A stretch of 64,000 bases of DNA from Rhizobiaceae bacterium (GTDB lineage Bacteria; Pseudomonadota; Alphaproteobacteria; Rhizobiales; Rhizobiaceae): contig JAEPOG010000003.1 in the NCBI GenBank assembly GCA_017643025.1, positions 186,001-250,000 on the forward strand. Reading direction: 5' to 3'. Made by a program: the position numbers and the translations under genes. The notes beneath the pieces are model-generated. The model saw only the letters and a program-made list of their open reading frames with translations, did no database searches and was not told where the DNA came from. Positions 46,757-54,655 of the stretch are shown here, piece after piece (the stretch's first letter is position 1; every line of letters starts with the position of its first letter).

Positions 46757-47006
46757 CTGCCCGATGCTCCTGTGCCAGATCGCGGCTTGGCGCCCATGCG
46801 GCTTGCGCAGGAGTGCGCGCTCCGACCTAGGCTTCAAAATCGCGCGGAAACTAGGTCTTTTGGCGCGCCCTTGCAACATGAATGAAGCCTGTTCCAGTGA
46901 GACCTTTTGACACTTTCGCCCTGTGGCCCCTGCAGGCGCTTCGCTCTTGCGCTTCGTCGGTCCAGCATGACTAAATGGCCGGGCGAAGGGAGGACTGAAC
47001 GGCAGC

Positions 47007-47981
47007 ATGATATCGACGGCCGCTGAGACCCTTCTATCGCCGATTGTCTTGAGTTTTGTGCTCGGCGTCGCGGCTGCGCTCGCTCGCTCCGACCTGAGTT
47101 TTCCCGAGGCCATCGCCAAGGGATTGTCGCTCTACCTGCTCTTCGCAATCGGTTTCAAAGGTGGCGCAAGTATCGCCAGTCACGGCATTGATGGCAGGTT
47201 GCTGGCAACGCTCCTTGCGGGTGCGCTTCTCTCTCTTACGCTGCCATTCGTGGCGTTCGCCCTTCTCCGGCTGCTGACGAAACTGACTGTCGTCGACGCT
47301 GCCTCGATCGCCGCCCACTACGGTTCGATATCGATCGTCACCTTCGTCGCCGCTACCACGCTTCTCGCCGGCCAGAATGTCGAGGCGGAGGGATACATGG
47401 TTGCAGTGGCGGCTGCGATGGAGGCGCCGGCAATCCTGTCCGCGCTCTGGATCGTCGCACGACGCAGCCGCGGCGGCGAGGGAATGGGTGCGGATGTCTG
47501 GCGCGAGATCCTGCTCAACGGGTCGATCGTTCTGCTGCTGGGGTCCTTCGTCATCGGCTGGCTCACGGGGGAGCGGGGCCTGCAGGAAATCGCCGGGCTC
47601 GTGGTCGTGCCCTTCAAGGGAATCCTGTGCCTGTTCCTGCTCGACATGGGCATCGTGGCGGGTCGGGGACTACGCGCAAACGGTTCGGTACTGACGCCGG
47701 GCGTCATCCTGTTCGGTCTCGGAATGCCGCTGGTCGGCGCCACCGCGGGCCTTGCCGCCGGCACCGTGCTCGGGCTTTCGACGGGGGGCGTTACGCTAAT
47801 GATGGTGCTTTCAGCCTCGGCCTCCTACATCGCGGTTCCAGCCGCAATGCGGGTGGCGCTGCCTGAAGCCAACCCGGCGCTATCACTGGGCCTGGCGCTC
47901 GGTATTACGTTTCCGTTCAATCTTATCCTGGGCATACCACTCTACCTGGCCGCGGCGACGCTGGTCGCTGGCGGCCAATAG
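47007..47981 (+). CDS. sbtA: SbtA-type sodium-dependent bicarbonate transporter
   Basis: A 324-residue, very hydrophobic protein with about ten membrane helices of the SbtA/DUF897 family. Typical pieces are FAIGFKGGASI near residue 48, AAHYGSISIVTFVAA near 94 and ASASYIAVPAAMRVALPEANP near 270, the last a hallmark of the fold. In cyanobacteria SbtA imports bicarbonate with sodium. The gene is followed after 11 bases by a PII-like partner, as in the cyanobacterial sbtAB pair. Transport of bicarbonate here is inference. Confidence 0.88.
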   Translation: MISTAAETLLSPIVLSFVLGVAAALARSDLSFPEAIAKGLSLYLLFAIGFKGGASIASHGIDGRLLATLLAGALLSLTLPFVAFALLRLLTKLTVVDAASIAAHYGSISIVTFVAATTLLAGQNVEAEGYMVAVAAAMEAPAILSALWIVARRSRGGEGMGADVWREILLNGSIVLLLGSFVIGWLTGERGLQEIAGLVVVPFKGILCLFLLDMGIVAGRGLRANGSVLTPGVILFGLGMPLVGATAGLAAGTVLGLSTGGVTLMMVLSASASYIAVPAAMRVALPEANPALSLGLALGITFPFNLILGIPLYLAAATLVAGGQ

Positions 47982-47992
47982 GAACAAAAGCG

Positions 47993-48304
47993 ATGGAAAC
48001 GCACCCCGCCAAACGAGTTGAGATCATCATTGAGGCCGTCATGGAACGGCGCCTGACACAGACCCTCAGCGATGCGGGGGTAACCGGCTACACCGTTCTC
48101 CCGGTGACTGGCGGATCAGGTCGCTCCGGCTACTGGAACCGTGAAGGACAGATCGGCCGGGCCAGCGGCATGGTGGCGGTTATTTGCCTCATCCGCCCAG
48201 AAAAGCTGGATGCCTTGCTTGAGGCAGCGTTCGCCGTGGTCGACCGCCATATCGGGGTGGTCAACATCACTGACGCCCAGATTCTGCGTGCGGAGCGGTT
48301 CTAG
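47993..48304 (+). CDS. sbtB: SbtB-like PII-family regulator
   Basis: A 103-residue PII-superfamily protein. The ferredoxin-like fold is visible as KRVEIIIEAVMERRLTQ, the exposed loop around GGSGRSGYWNREGQ and the strand VVNITDAQILRAERF. In cyanobacteria SbtB binds cAMP, AMP or ADP and ATP and gates SbtA. It lies 11 bases after sbtA. No long C-terminal Cys loop is present. Confidence 0.87.
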   Translation: METHPAKRVEIIIEAVMERRLTQTLSDAGVTGYTVLPVTGGSGRSGYWNREGQIGRASGMVAVICLIRPEKLDALLEAAFAVVDRHIGVVNITDAQILRAERF

Positions 48305-48307
48305 CGA

Positions 48308-49249
48308 CTATTCGGCTTCCGCCCAGGCCCTGATCAGGTGGTGCGCGATGGCGCCGGATGGAGGACACCTGATCTCGGCGTCGTGGCTGCCCGCCAGAAT
48401 GGCCTTTGTCTCCTCGCGGCTGAACCAGCGGCAATCCTCGAGTTCGTTGCCGTCGAAATGGACATCATCGCCCAATGCCTCGCCGAAGCAGCCGATCATC
48501 AGCGAATGGGGGAACGGCCAGGGCTGGCTGGCGTGGTAGACGACGCGGCCGAGCGTGATTCCTGCTTCCTCGTGGGTCTCGCGTCGCACCGCCTGCTCGA
48601 TCGTCTCACCCGGTTCGATGAAACCGGCGAGTGCCGAATACATGCCTGGCGGGAAATGCGGGCTGCGCCCGAGCAGGCAGCGATCCCGTGTCACCGCCAG
48701 CATGATCGCGACAGGGTCGGTACGCGGGAAATGCTCGGCGTTGCACCCGGCGCATACGCGTTTGTAGCCGCCGATTCGCATTTCGGTCTTTGCGCCGCAG
48801 CGCCCGCAGAAGCGGTGGGTATGATTCCAGTGCAGAAGCGAGGCGCCCTGCGCCAGTTCGCCCAGTGCTTCAGGATCGACGAGCCCTTGCATGTAGACGG
48901 AACGGTGATCGATCGCCTTGATGGTTTCAGGCAGGTCATCCGGCTCCAGCGCCGCCGGCGCGGCGATCACCGGCCCGTTTGCGGACCGTCCCAGCAGGAC
49001 TGCATGCTCCAGTTTCGCGCCCAGCGCCTGCGCTTCGTCACGGCTGAAATATCCGTCGAACCCGTGCTCCGTGTGTTTGAGGTGCATCCGCCCGCCGCGC
49101 GTCAGGATGATGCGCACGGATGGATCGACCAGTGCGGTGCCCAGCGCGTCTTCGCTCCGGTTCTCCGACATGCGATCGATCCGGTTGCCGGCGAAGCCGA
49201 CGAACTGGCTCGGTTCGCGCTCCGGCGCGTCGAAAAGCGGAAAACTCAT
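48308..49249 (-). CDS. nudC: NADH pyrophosphatase NudC (Nudix)
   Basis: A 313-residue Nudix hydrolase that cleaves NADH to NMNH and AMP and can remove NAD caps from RNA. A zinc ribbon has two Cys pairs (FCGRCG and CAGC). The Nudix box runs GFIEPGETIEQAVRRETHEEAG near residue 210 (quoted in part: RETHEEAG). The family tail SQPWPFPHSLM distinguishes NudC. The ATG at 49249 follows GAGGTCTCC. Convergent with sbtB, three bases apart. Confidence 0.94.
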   Translation of the reverse strand: MSFPLFDAPEREPSQFVGFAGNRIDRMSENRSEDALGTALVDPSVRIILTRGGRMHLKHTEHGFDGYFSRDEAQALGAKLEHAVLLGRSANGPVIAAPAALEPDDLPETIKAIDHRSVYMQGLVDPEALGELAQGASLLHWNHTHRFCGRCGAKTEMRIGGYKRVCAGCNAEHFPRTDPVAIMLAVTRDRCLLGRSPHFPPGMYSALAGFIEPGETIEQAVRRETHEEAGITLGRVVYHASQPWPFPHSLMIGCFGEALGDDVHFDGNELEDCRWFSREETKAILAGSHDAEIRCPPSGAIAHHLIRAWAEAE

Positions 49250-49277
49250 GGAGACCTCGAAGATGTGATGCGGGGGG

Positions 49278-49703
49278 CTAAAGCGCGGCGCGCAGCTTTT
49301 CCAGGAAGGGCGCGAGCGACTGGCGCATATAGGGCTGGTGCGGTTCGCCGTCCCATATCGGGCCTGGCCATGCAGGGTCGCTGCGCGACCGCGCAACGAC
49401 GTCGATATGCAACTGGCGCACTGCGTTGCAGGCCACGCTGATATTCACGGTGTCACAGTCGGTCACCTGCTTGAGGGCCTTAGACACCATGCTCAGTTCG
49501 AAGGTCAGCATGGCCTGATCGAGTGGCGTGAGGTCGTGCATCTCCTCGATATCGTTGCGTTGCGGCACGAGAAGCAGCCATGGCCAGCGGCGGTCGTTGA
49601 TCAGCCGGAGTTCGCACAGGCCGAGCCACATCACCGGAATGCTGGCCCGTTCCAGGCGCACATCGAGTTCGAAACCGGACTTTTTCCCCGGCAACATCGT
49701 CAT
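49278..49703 (-). CDS. HIT-family protein
   Basis: A 141-residue HIT-domain protein of nucleotide hydrolases or transferases. The usual H-x-H-x-H triad reads Q97-L-H99-I-D101, keeping the central nucleophile His but replacing both flanking His. It lies upstream of nudC on the same strand, 28 bases apart, so the two may be co-expressed. Function unknown. Confidence 0.8.
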   Translation of the reverse strand: MTMLPGKKSGFELDVRLERASIPVMWLGLCELRLINDRRWPWLLLVPQRNDIEEMHDLTPLDQAMLTFELSMVSKALKQVTDCDTVNISVACNAVRQLHIDVVARSRSDPAWPGPIWDGEPHQPYMRQSLAPFLEKLRAAL

Positions 49704-49780
49704 TTCCTCATACCTTGGGGTCAGATTGGGCCTTTTGCGGGTTCAACGCAATCGCCGGATGGCATGCAGCGCCTGGGCCC

Positions 49781-49809
49781 TTGCTTTTGCGGTCCGGATT
49801 GACGATATG
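49781..49809 (+). promoter_or_regulatory. putative ffs promoter
   Basis: TTGCTT (49781-49786) and GATATG (49804-49809) are 17 bases apart. The 5' arm of the SRP RNA begins seven bases after the second box, which fits a start near 49816. Confidence 0.45.
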
Positions 49810-49814
49810 GGGCG

Positions 49815-49911
49815 CGGGAGGTTGGTGGTGGACGATCCACTCGCCAACCGGGTCAGGTCCGGAAGGAAGCAGCCCTAACGAGCTCGGAACGGGTCACCGT
49901 TCCAGCCTCCC
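49815..49911 (+). ncRNA. ffs: signal recognition particle RNA (4.5S, small bacterial type)
   Basis: The universal SRP core GTCAGGTCCGGAAGGAAGCA lies at 49852-49871, with the GGAA tetraloop and the asymmetric loop bound by Ffh. The ends pair (GGGAGG at 49816-49821 with CCTCCC at 49906-49911). About 97 bases, the length expected in alphaproteobacteria. It forms the RNA of the SRP with Ffh for membrane-protein targeting. The exact ends are estimated. Confidence 0.93.
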
Positions 49912-49950
49912 ACCTTCGAATCCCCGACGACGGACGTGCAAGCGCGGCTT

Positions 49951-50421
49951 CTAGCCCGCCATCAGCGCGTCGAGCGAGGTGAACGAAGCCTCCCAGCCGC
50001 CGCCAATGCCCTTGCGTGCATCCTCGGTTCGCACAGCGGTATGCGTCAGCCGCACAAAGGTGCCCTTGCCCTTGGGTGCGAACACCACTTCGACCTGCGA
50101 GTCGGGCGAGGCCACCCGTTCGCCATTGGCGTGATCCACCACATAACTCCAAGAGTAGACCAGCCGCTCGCCGGGTTCGATTTCGAGATAGCGCCCTTCG
50201 AACCCGACCGATTTCTCGGCATCCTTCGAATGCAGCAGGCGGTAGGCGCCCCCCGGCCGCAGGTCAATCTCGGCCGAGTGAAGCGAATTTGCTTCAAGGC
50301 CAAACCATTTCACCACAATGTCGGGGTCGGTCCATGCCTCGAACACCTCGGCCGGCGGCGCGCCGAAATAGCCTTCGACGACAATGGGGTCGCCGCCAGG
50401 CGCGGATTTGACGAAATTCAT
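49951..50421 (-). CDS. SRPBCC/AHSA1-domain protein
   Basis: A 156-residue START-like protein of the AHSA1 class: APPAEVFEAWTDPDIVVKWFG at the N-terminus (quoted in part), GGAYRL, and a C-terminal helix with GGWEASFTSLDAL. Such proteins form a hydrophobic ligand pocket; in this type of ArsR operon the role is unknown. The start overlaps the ArsR gene by four bases (ATGA), so it is co-translated with that regulator. Confidence 0.85.
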   Translation of the reverse strand: MNFVKSAPGGDPIVVEGYFGAPPAEVFEAWTDPDIVVKWFGLEANSLHSAEIDLRPGGAYRLLHSKDAEKSVGFEGRYLEIEPGERLVYSWSYVVDHANGERVASPDSQVEVVFAPKGKGTFVRLTHTAVRTEDARKGIGGGWEASFTSLDALMAG

Positions 50422-50738
50422 CGGTCCCCCTTCGCCGCCAGATGGCGGGCCAGGCTGTCGAATTGCCCGGACCAGAACGACTGATAGTCGGTCAGCCAGT
50501 CAGCCGCCTGTTTCATCGGTTGCGCGTTCAGTCGGCAGTGCCGCGTGCGTCCGCGCCGCTCCACGGTCAGCAGGCCGGCGTCACTTAGCACGCGAACGTG
50601 TTTGGAGACCGCGGTCAGCGACATGTTGAATGGCTTTGCGAGGTCGGAAAGCGGAGTCTCTCCCGACGCCAGCTTGCCGAGGATGGCCCGGCGGGTTTCG
50701 TGACTGAGCGCGGCAAAGGTCGAATCGAGATTGGTCAT
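50418..50738 (-). CDS. ArsR-family transcription regulator
   Basis: A 106-residue winged-helix repressor: ALSHETRRAILGKLASGETPL at the N-terminus (quoted in part: LSHETRRAIL), recognition helix NMSLTAVSKHVRVLSDAG and a wing with RRGRTRHCRL. No metal-binding CxC motif is seen, so it belongs to the ArsR branch that pairs with AHSA1 proteins. The ATG at 50738 sits next to two palindromic operators at 50756-50812. Confidence 0.88.
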   Translation of the reverse strand: MTNLDSTFAALSHETRRAILGKLASGETPLSDLAKPFNMSLTAVSKHVRVLSDAGLLTVERRGRTRHCRLNAQPMKQAADWLTDYQSFWSGQFDSLARHLAAKGDR

Positions 50739-50755
50739 GCGTCTGTCAGTAATGG

Positions 50756-50772
50756 TGAACCGCAAGGTTGAC
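50756..50772. promoter_or_regulatory. palindromic operator 1 (probable ArsR site)
   Basis: TGAACC-N4-GGTTGAC, with the symmetric core AACC-N4-GGTT. It overlaps the -35 box TTGACA (50768-50773) of the rightward promoter. A second copy stands exactly 40 bases away. Confidence 0.55.
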
Positions 50773-50796
50773 AATAACCGGCTGGCGGAAGTTAAT
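50768..50796 (+). promoter_or_regulatory. promoter of the YCII-like gene
   Basis: Consensus -35 TTGACA (50768-50773) and -10 GTTAAT (50791-50796) with a 17-base spacer, facing the gene at 50850. Both boxes touch or adjoin the two operators, so ArsR binding should block RNA polymerase. Confidence 0.5.
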
Positions 50797-50812
50797 GAAC
50801 CATATGGTTGAC
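50796..50812. promoter_or_regulatory. palindromic operator 2 (probable ArsR site)
   Basis: TGAACC-ATAT-GGTTGAC; the core AACCATATGGTT (50798-50809) is a perfect 12-base palindrome. It lies just after the -10 box of the rightward promoter and 40 bases from operator 1, about four helical turns. Confidence 0.55.
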
Positions 50813-50849
50813 TATCCGCATGAAGCGGAAAAGCTGGAGGAGACAGATC

Positions 50850-51161
50850 ATGGCCGAATACATTCTCGCCTACCACGGCGGCAAAATGCCGGAGACGCCC
50901 GAGGAGGGTCAGAAGGTCATGCAGAAATGGATGGCCTGGATCGAAAAGAGCGGCTCCGCGATGGTCAATCCGGGCAATCCCGTCGGCATGTCGAAGACCG
51001 TGACGCCGAAGGGCGTTGTCGACAATGGCGGCTCCAATCCGCTGACAGGCTATTCGATCGTCAAGGCCGACAGCATCGAGGGCGCGATGGAAGTCGCCAG
51101 AGGCTGCCCGCACCTCGAATATGAGGGCACCATCGAAGTGGCCGAACTGCTGCAGATGTAG
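50850..51161 (+). CDS. YCII/DGPF-domain protein
   Basis: A 103-residue protein of the YCII-related family: AEYILAYHGGKMPETPEE at the N-terminus, then a ferredoxin-like fold ending PHLEYEGTIEVAEL. Family members often lie next to sigma factors or to ArsR/AHSA1 genes; the biochemical role is unknown. The ATG at 50850 follows GGAGGAG. Divergent from arsR and most likely under the same repressor. Confidence 0.82.
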   Translation: MAEYILAYHGGKMPETPEEGQKVMQKWMAWIEKSGSAMVNPGNPVGMSKTVTPKGVVDNGGSNPLTGYSIVKADSIEGAMEVARGCPHLEYEGTIEVAELLQM

Positions 51162-51285
51162 CCAGCGGTATTTGTCCCTGCCTAATCCCTGCCGCGGCAT
51201 TGACGCGGCGGCGGGCAGGGGGTGACATTGCGGGCGTCCAGCGATGCGCCTACATGGGCGCGACGAGACGGAGCGGACCCCGCAG

Positions 51286-53094
51286 ATGAATGACGAAGTG
51301 ACGGAGAGCAAGGGCAGCGCCGCGGGCTACCGCGTGCTGGCGCGCAAATACCGTCCGACCGACTTTGCCGCACTCATCGGCCAGGAGCCGATGGTGCGCA
51401 CGCTGACCAACGCATTCGAGACCGGGCGCATCGCGCAGGCCTGGATGCTTACGGGCGTCCGCGGCGTGGGCAAGACCACGACGGCGCGCATCCTTGCCCG
51501 CGCACTGAACTACAAGACCGACGCGATCGACCGTCCGACGGTGGATCTGTCCGAACCCGGCGAGCACTGCCAGGCGATCATGGAGGGCCGCCATGTCGAT
51601 GTAATCGAGATGGACGCGGCGTCTCACACCGGCGTCGACAATATGCGCGACATACTGGAGCGGGTTCACTACGCACCGGTTTCAGCGCGGTACAAGGTCT
51701 ACATCATCGACGAGGTGCACATGCTCTCCGGCGGGGCGTTCAACGCCATGCTGAAGACGCTGGAAGAGCCGCCGCCGCATGTGAAGTTCATCTTCGCCAC
51801 CACCGAAATCCGCAAGGTTCCCATCACCATCCTGTCGCGCTGCCAGCGCTTCGACCTGAGGCGCATCGATGCCGCGTTGATCAAGGCCGACCTGGCGCGC
51901 ATTGGCGGGCTGGAAGGCGTCGAGGCGGAGGATGACGCGCTGGCGATGATCGCGCGCGCCGCCGAAGGCTCCATGCGCGACGCACAGTCGATCTTCGATC
52001 AGGCGATCGCCCATTCGTCCGGCAAAGTCACCGCCAAGACGGTGCGCGACATGCTTGGCCTCGCCGACAGGGCGCAGGTCATCGACCTGTTCGAGGAGGT
52101 CATGAAGGGCGACGCGGGTGCAGCGCTTGCCCGCTTCCGCGACCTTTACAATGCCGGCGCGGAGCCGTCTGCCGTGCTGACCGATCTGGCCGAGTTCACC
52201 CATCTGGTGACGCGCCTCCGCTTCGTGCCTTCGGCTACCGAGGATGCGGCCCTTTCCGAGGACGAGCGCAAGCGCGGCGCAGATTTCGCCGGCAAGCTGC
52301 CGGTGCGGGTTCTATCCCGAGCCTGGCAGATGCTTCTCAAGGGCATTACCGAGGCTCAGGAATCGAACCGTCCCGTAAACGCCGCCGAGATGGTGTTGAT
52401 CAGGCTGGCGCACGCCGCCGACTTGCCGACGCTGGACGAGGCATTGGCAGGAATTGAGTCCGGTGGCCGCCCGGCCGGCGCCGCACCGCCATCGAACGGG
52501 TCCGCGGCACGCGCCTCGGAAAGTGCCGCCGCGCCGGCGAGCGCCGTCGGCCAGTCGCGCATGTCGGGTCAGCCTTCTGCCGGCGGCGCGCAGACAATGC
52601 GGCTGGTCGAGCCGGCTCCGCAGCCCTCACCAGTTTCGCAACCAGAAGCCGAGGACAGGCCGCAGGTAGCGATCGGGTCGCTGCAGGACATCGCCGCGCT
52701 CGCCGACGCGAATCGGGACCTCCAGTTCAAGGTTCTGCTGAAGCGACATGTCAGGCCGGTGCGTATCCAGAACGGCAAGATCGAGGTCAGCCTGACCGAG
52801 GATGCCCCGCGCTCGCTGCTCAATGACATCAGCGCCCGGCTGAAAGACTGGACCGGACGCAACTGGATCGTTTCGCTGTCGCGCGAGACGGGCGGCCAGA
52901 CGCTTTCCGAGGCCGAGGAGATGCGCAGGGAAAACGCCATCAGCGATGCGCGCGCCGACCCGGCCGTCGCCGCCATTCTTGCCAGCTTCCCAGGCGCCAA
53001 GGTCATCGACGTGCGCATTCCGGACGCGGCGGACGAAGCGGCGGACGATCCAGGAATGGCGGTTCCGGTAGACGAAGATGACGATGATAACTAG
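51286..53094 (+). CDS. dnaX: DNA polymerase III subunit gamma/tau
   Basis: A 602-residue clamp-loader ATPase. Walker A GVRGVGKTTTA is near residue 60, Walker B IIDEVHML near 145, followed by the sensor region. As in other rhizobia, most of the zinc-module Cys are lost (one remains in GEHCQAIMEG). A Pro/Ala-rich linker at about 400-460 and the C-terminal tau region follow. The ATG at 51286 starts MNDEVTESKG. It precedes ybaB and recR, the conserved trio. Confidence 0.96.
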   Translation: MNDEVTESKGSAAGYRVLARKYRPTDFAALIGQEPMVRTLTNAFETGRIAQAWMLTGVRGVGKTTTARILARALNYKTDAIDRPTVDLSEPGEHCQAIMEGRHVDVIEMDAASHTGVDNMRDILERVHYAPVSARYKVYIIDEVHMLSGGAFNAMLKTLEEPPPHVKFIFATTEIRKVPITILSRCQRFDLRRIDAALIKADLARIGGLEGVEAEDDALAMIARAAEGSMRDAQSIFDQAIAHSSGKVTAKTVRDMLGLADRAQVIDLFEEVMKGDAGAALARFRDLYNAGAEPSAVLTDLAEFTHLVTRLRFVPSATEDAALSEDERKRGADFAGKLPVRVLSRAWQMLLKGITEAQESNRPVNAAEMVLIRLAHAADLPTLDEALAGIESGGRPAGAAPPSNGSAARASESAAAPASAVGQSRMSGQPSAGGAQTMRLVEPAPQPSPVSQPEAEDRPQVAIGSLQDIAALADANRDLQFKVLLKRHVRPVRIQNGKIEVSLTEDAPRSLLNDISARLKDWTGRNWIVSLSRETGGQTLSEAEEMRRENAISDARADPAVAAILASFPGAKVIDVRIPDAADEAADDPGMAVPVDEDDDDN

Positions 53095-53112
53095 CGACCG
53101 AATGGAGGCCTT

Positions 53113-53436
53113 ATGAAGGACCTGATGGGCCTTATGGGCAAGGCGAAGGAAATGCAGGCCAAGTTCCAGGCCATGCAGGAGGAGATCGCCAATCTCGAAG
53201 TTACCGGGCAATCAGCCGGCGGCATGGTCACGGTCACGCTTTCGGGCAAGTTCGAGATGCGCTCGCTCAAGATCGATCCGTCTCTCTACAAGGAGGACGA
53301 TGTCGAGATACTGGAGGACCTGCTTCTTGCCGCCCACAACGACGCCAAGACGAGGCTCGAGGCGGAAATGCAGAAGCGGACCAGCGAGCTGACCGCCGGC
53401 ATGCCCCTGCCGCCCGGCATGAAGCTGCCCTTCTAG
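53113..53436 (+). CDS. ybaB: YbaB/EbfC nucleoid-associated protein
   Basis: A 107-residue small DNA-binding protein. It has a helix rich in Met/Lys ([19 protein letters not shown]), the central strands with [20 protein letters not shown], and the ending [14 protein letters not shown], all typical. It lies 18 bases after dnaX, in the usual dnaX-ybaB pair. Confidence 0.95.
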   Translation: MKDLMGLMGKAKEMQAKFQAMQEEIANLEVTGQSAGGMVTVTLSGKFEMRSLKIDPSLYKEDDVEILEDLLLAAHNDAKTRLEAEMQKRTSELTAGMPLPPGMKLPF

Positions 53437-53437
53437 C

Positions 53438-53947
53438 TCAGGCCAGCGCTTTCTCCATGTCGAGAACCGGGAGTTCGAGCCCCGGTCCCATCTCGACGTT
53501 GAAGGTACACCTGGTCCTGAAGCCGGCGGACTCGTAAAACTTTTCAGCTGGAAGGGTCGCCTGGCTTTTCATGATCCTCGCACCCTTTGCCCGCGCCTCT
53601 TCGAGGCAGCGGTCGAGGAGCGAACGCGCAAGACCACGCCTCAGAAAGTCGGGATGAGTGGCGAAGTGACGGATATGCGCCACGCCGTCCTCGGTCATCG
53701 TGCTGCCTGGCTGTTCGAAGCTCCATCCGCCGCACGCAGCGGCGACGCCGTCGACCTCGATGACATAATAGGTACCGCTTCTGAGAAGCCTGGGGTTGGC
53801 TTTAGACATGGCGGGAAGGGCGGCACTCAGCTGAGCGCGATCGTACTGGCCGTTGTCGAGCCTCGCATAGGCTGCCGCGATCAGTGCTGACAGGACGTCT
53901 TGGTCTTCCGGCTTGGCCGTCCGCACGACAATAATGGGATCATCCAT
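53438..53947 (-). CDS. GNAT-family N-acetyltransferase
   Basis: A 169-residue GNAT protein. The acetyl-CoA loop reads [14 protein letters not shown] near residue 110, preceded by IRHFATHPD. The C-terminal segment [11 protein letters not shown] is canonical. The substrate is unknown. It is inserted on the opposite strand between ybaB and recR, breaking the usual dnaX-ybaB-recR run. A start five codons earlier is possible. Confidence 0.82.
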   Translation of the reverse strand: MDDPIIVVRTAKPEDQDVLSALIAAAYARLDNGQYDRAQLSAALPAMSKANPRLLRSGTYYVIEVDGVAAACGGWSFEQPGSTMTEDGVAHIRHFATHPDFLRRGLARSLLDRCLEEARAKGARIMKSQATLPAEKFYESAGFRTRCTFNVEMGPGLELPVLDMEKALA

Positions 53948-54021
53948 CGAGATTGCTTCCATCCAAGATACCGTTGGCGGGCGCGCTACCCATTCCGGCC
54001 GATCCCCGCTACACATCGCGC

Positions 54022-54630
54022 ATGTCCAGTAAGCGAATCGCCGGCCCCGAGATCGAACGCCTGATCCAGCTTCTGGCCAAGGTGCCAGGGCTCGGTCCGC
54101 GTTCTGCCAGGCGTGCGGCCCTTCATCTCATCAAGAAGAAGGATCAGCTGCTCGTTCCGCTGTCGGCTGCTATGGCCGACGCGGTGGACAAGGTGCGGGT
54201 CTGCTCGACCTGCGGCAATGTCGATTCGAGCGACCCCTGCACGATCTGCACCGACCCCCGGCGCGACGGCTCGACCATCATCGTGGTCGAGGATGTCGCC
54301 GATCTGTGGGCGCTGGAGCGGTCTGGCGCGTTGTCCGCAAGGTACCATGTGCTGGGCGGCACGCTGGCGCCGCTCGATGGCATCGGCCCCGACGATTTGA
54401 CCATCGATCAGCTCGTGCGCCGCGCATCCGAGGGCGAGGTCACCGAAATTATTCTAGCGGTCAATGCCACCGTTGATGGCCAGACCACCGCTCACTACGT
54501 GACCGACCGTCTCGCCGGCTTCGGTGTGCGCGTCACGCGGTTGGCGCATGGCGTCCCCGTGGGCGGCGAACTCGACTATCTTGACGAGGGCACCATCGCC
54601 GCCGCTCTGAAGTCGCGGACCGCCTTTTGA
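54022..54630 (+). CDS. recR: recombination protein RecR
   Basis: A 202-residue protein that with RecF and RecO loads RecA at single-strand gaps. It has the helix-hairpin-helix [17 protein letters not shown], a four-Cys zinc finger (CSTC and CTIC) at about 57-72 and a Toprim domain starting [10 protein letters not shown]. The ATG at 54022 begins [15 protein letters not shown]. It follows the dnaX-ybaB block. Confidence 0.96.
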   Translation: MSSKRIAGPEIERLIQLLAKVPGLGPRSARRAALHLIKKKDQLLVPLSAAMADAVDKVRVCSTCGNVDSSDPCTICTDPRRDGSTIIVVEDVADLWALERSGALSARYHVLGGTLAPLDGIGPDDLTIDQLVRRASEGEVTEIILAVNATVDGQTTAHYVTDRLAGFGVRVTRLAHGVPVGGELDYLDEGTIAAALKSRTAF

Positions 54631-54655
54631 CGCATTTAGCGGACAGGGAGGGATC

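Noticed and set aside
49278..49703. HIT protein as an inactive pseudoenzyme
   Set aside because: Both flanking His of the triad are replaced but the central nucleophile His99 is kept; loss of activity cannot be claimed.
51286..53094. Damaged dnaX because the zinc-module Cys are missing
   Set aside because: Loss of most of these Cys is usual in rhizobial DnaX, and the ATPase motifs are intact.
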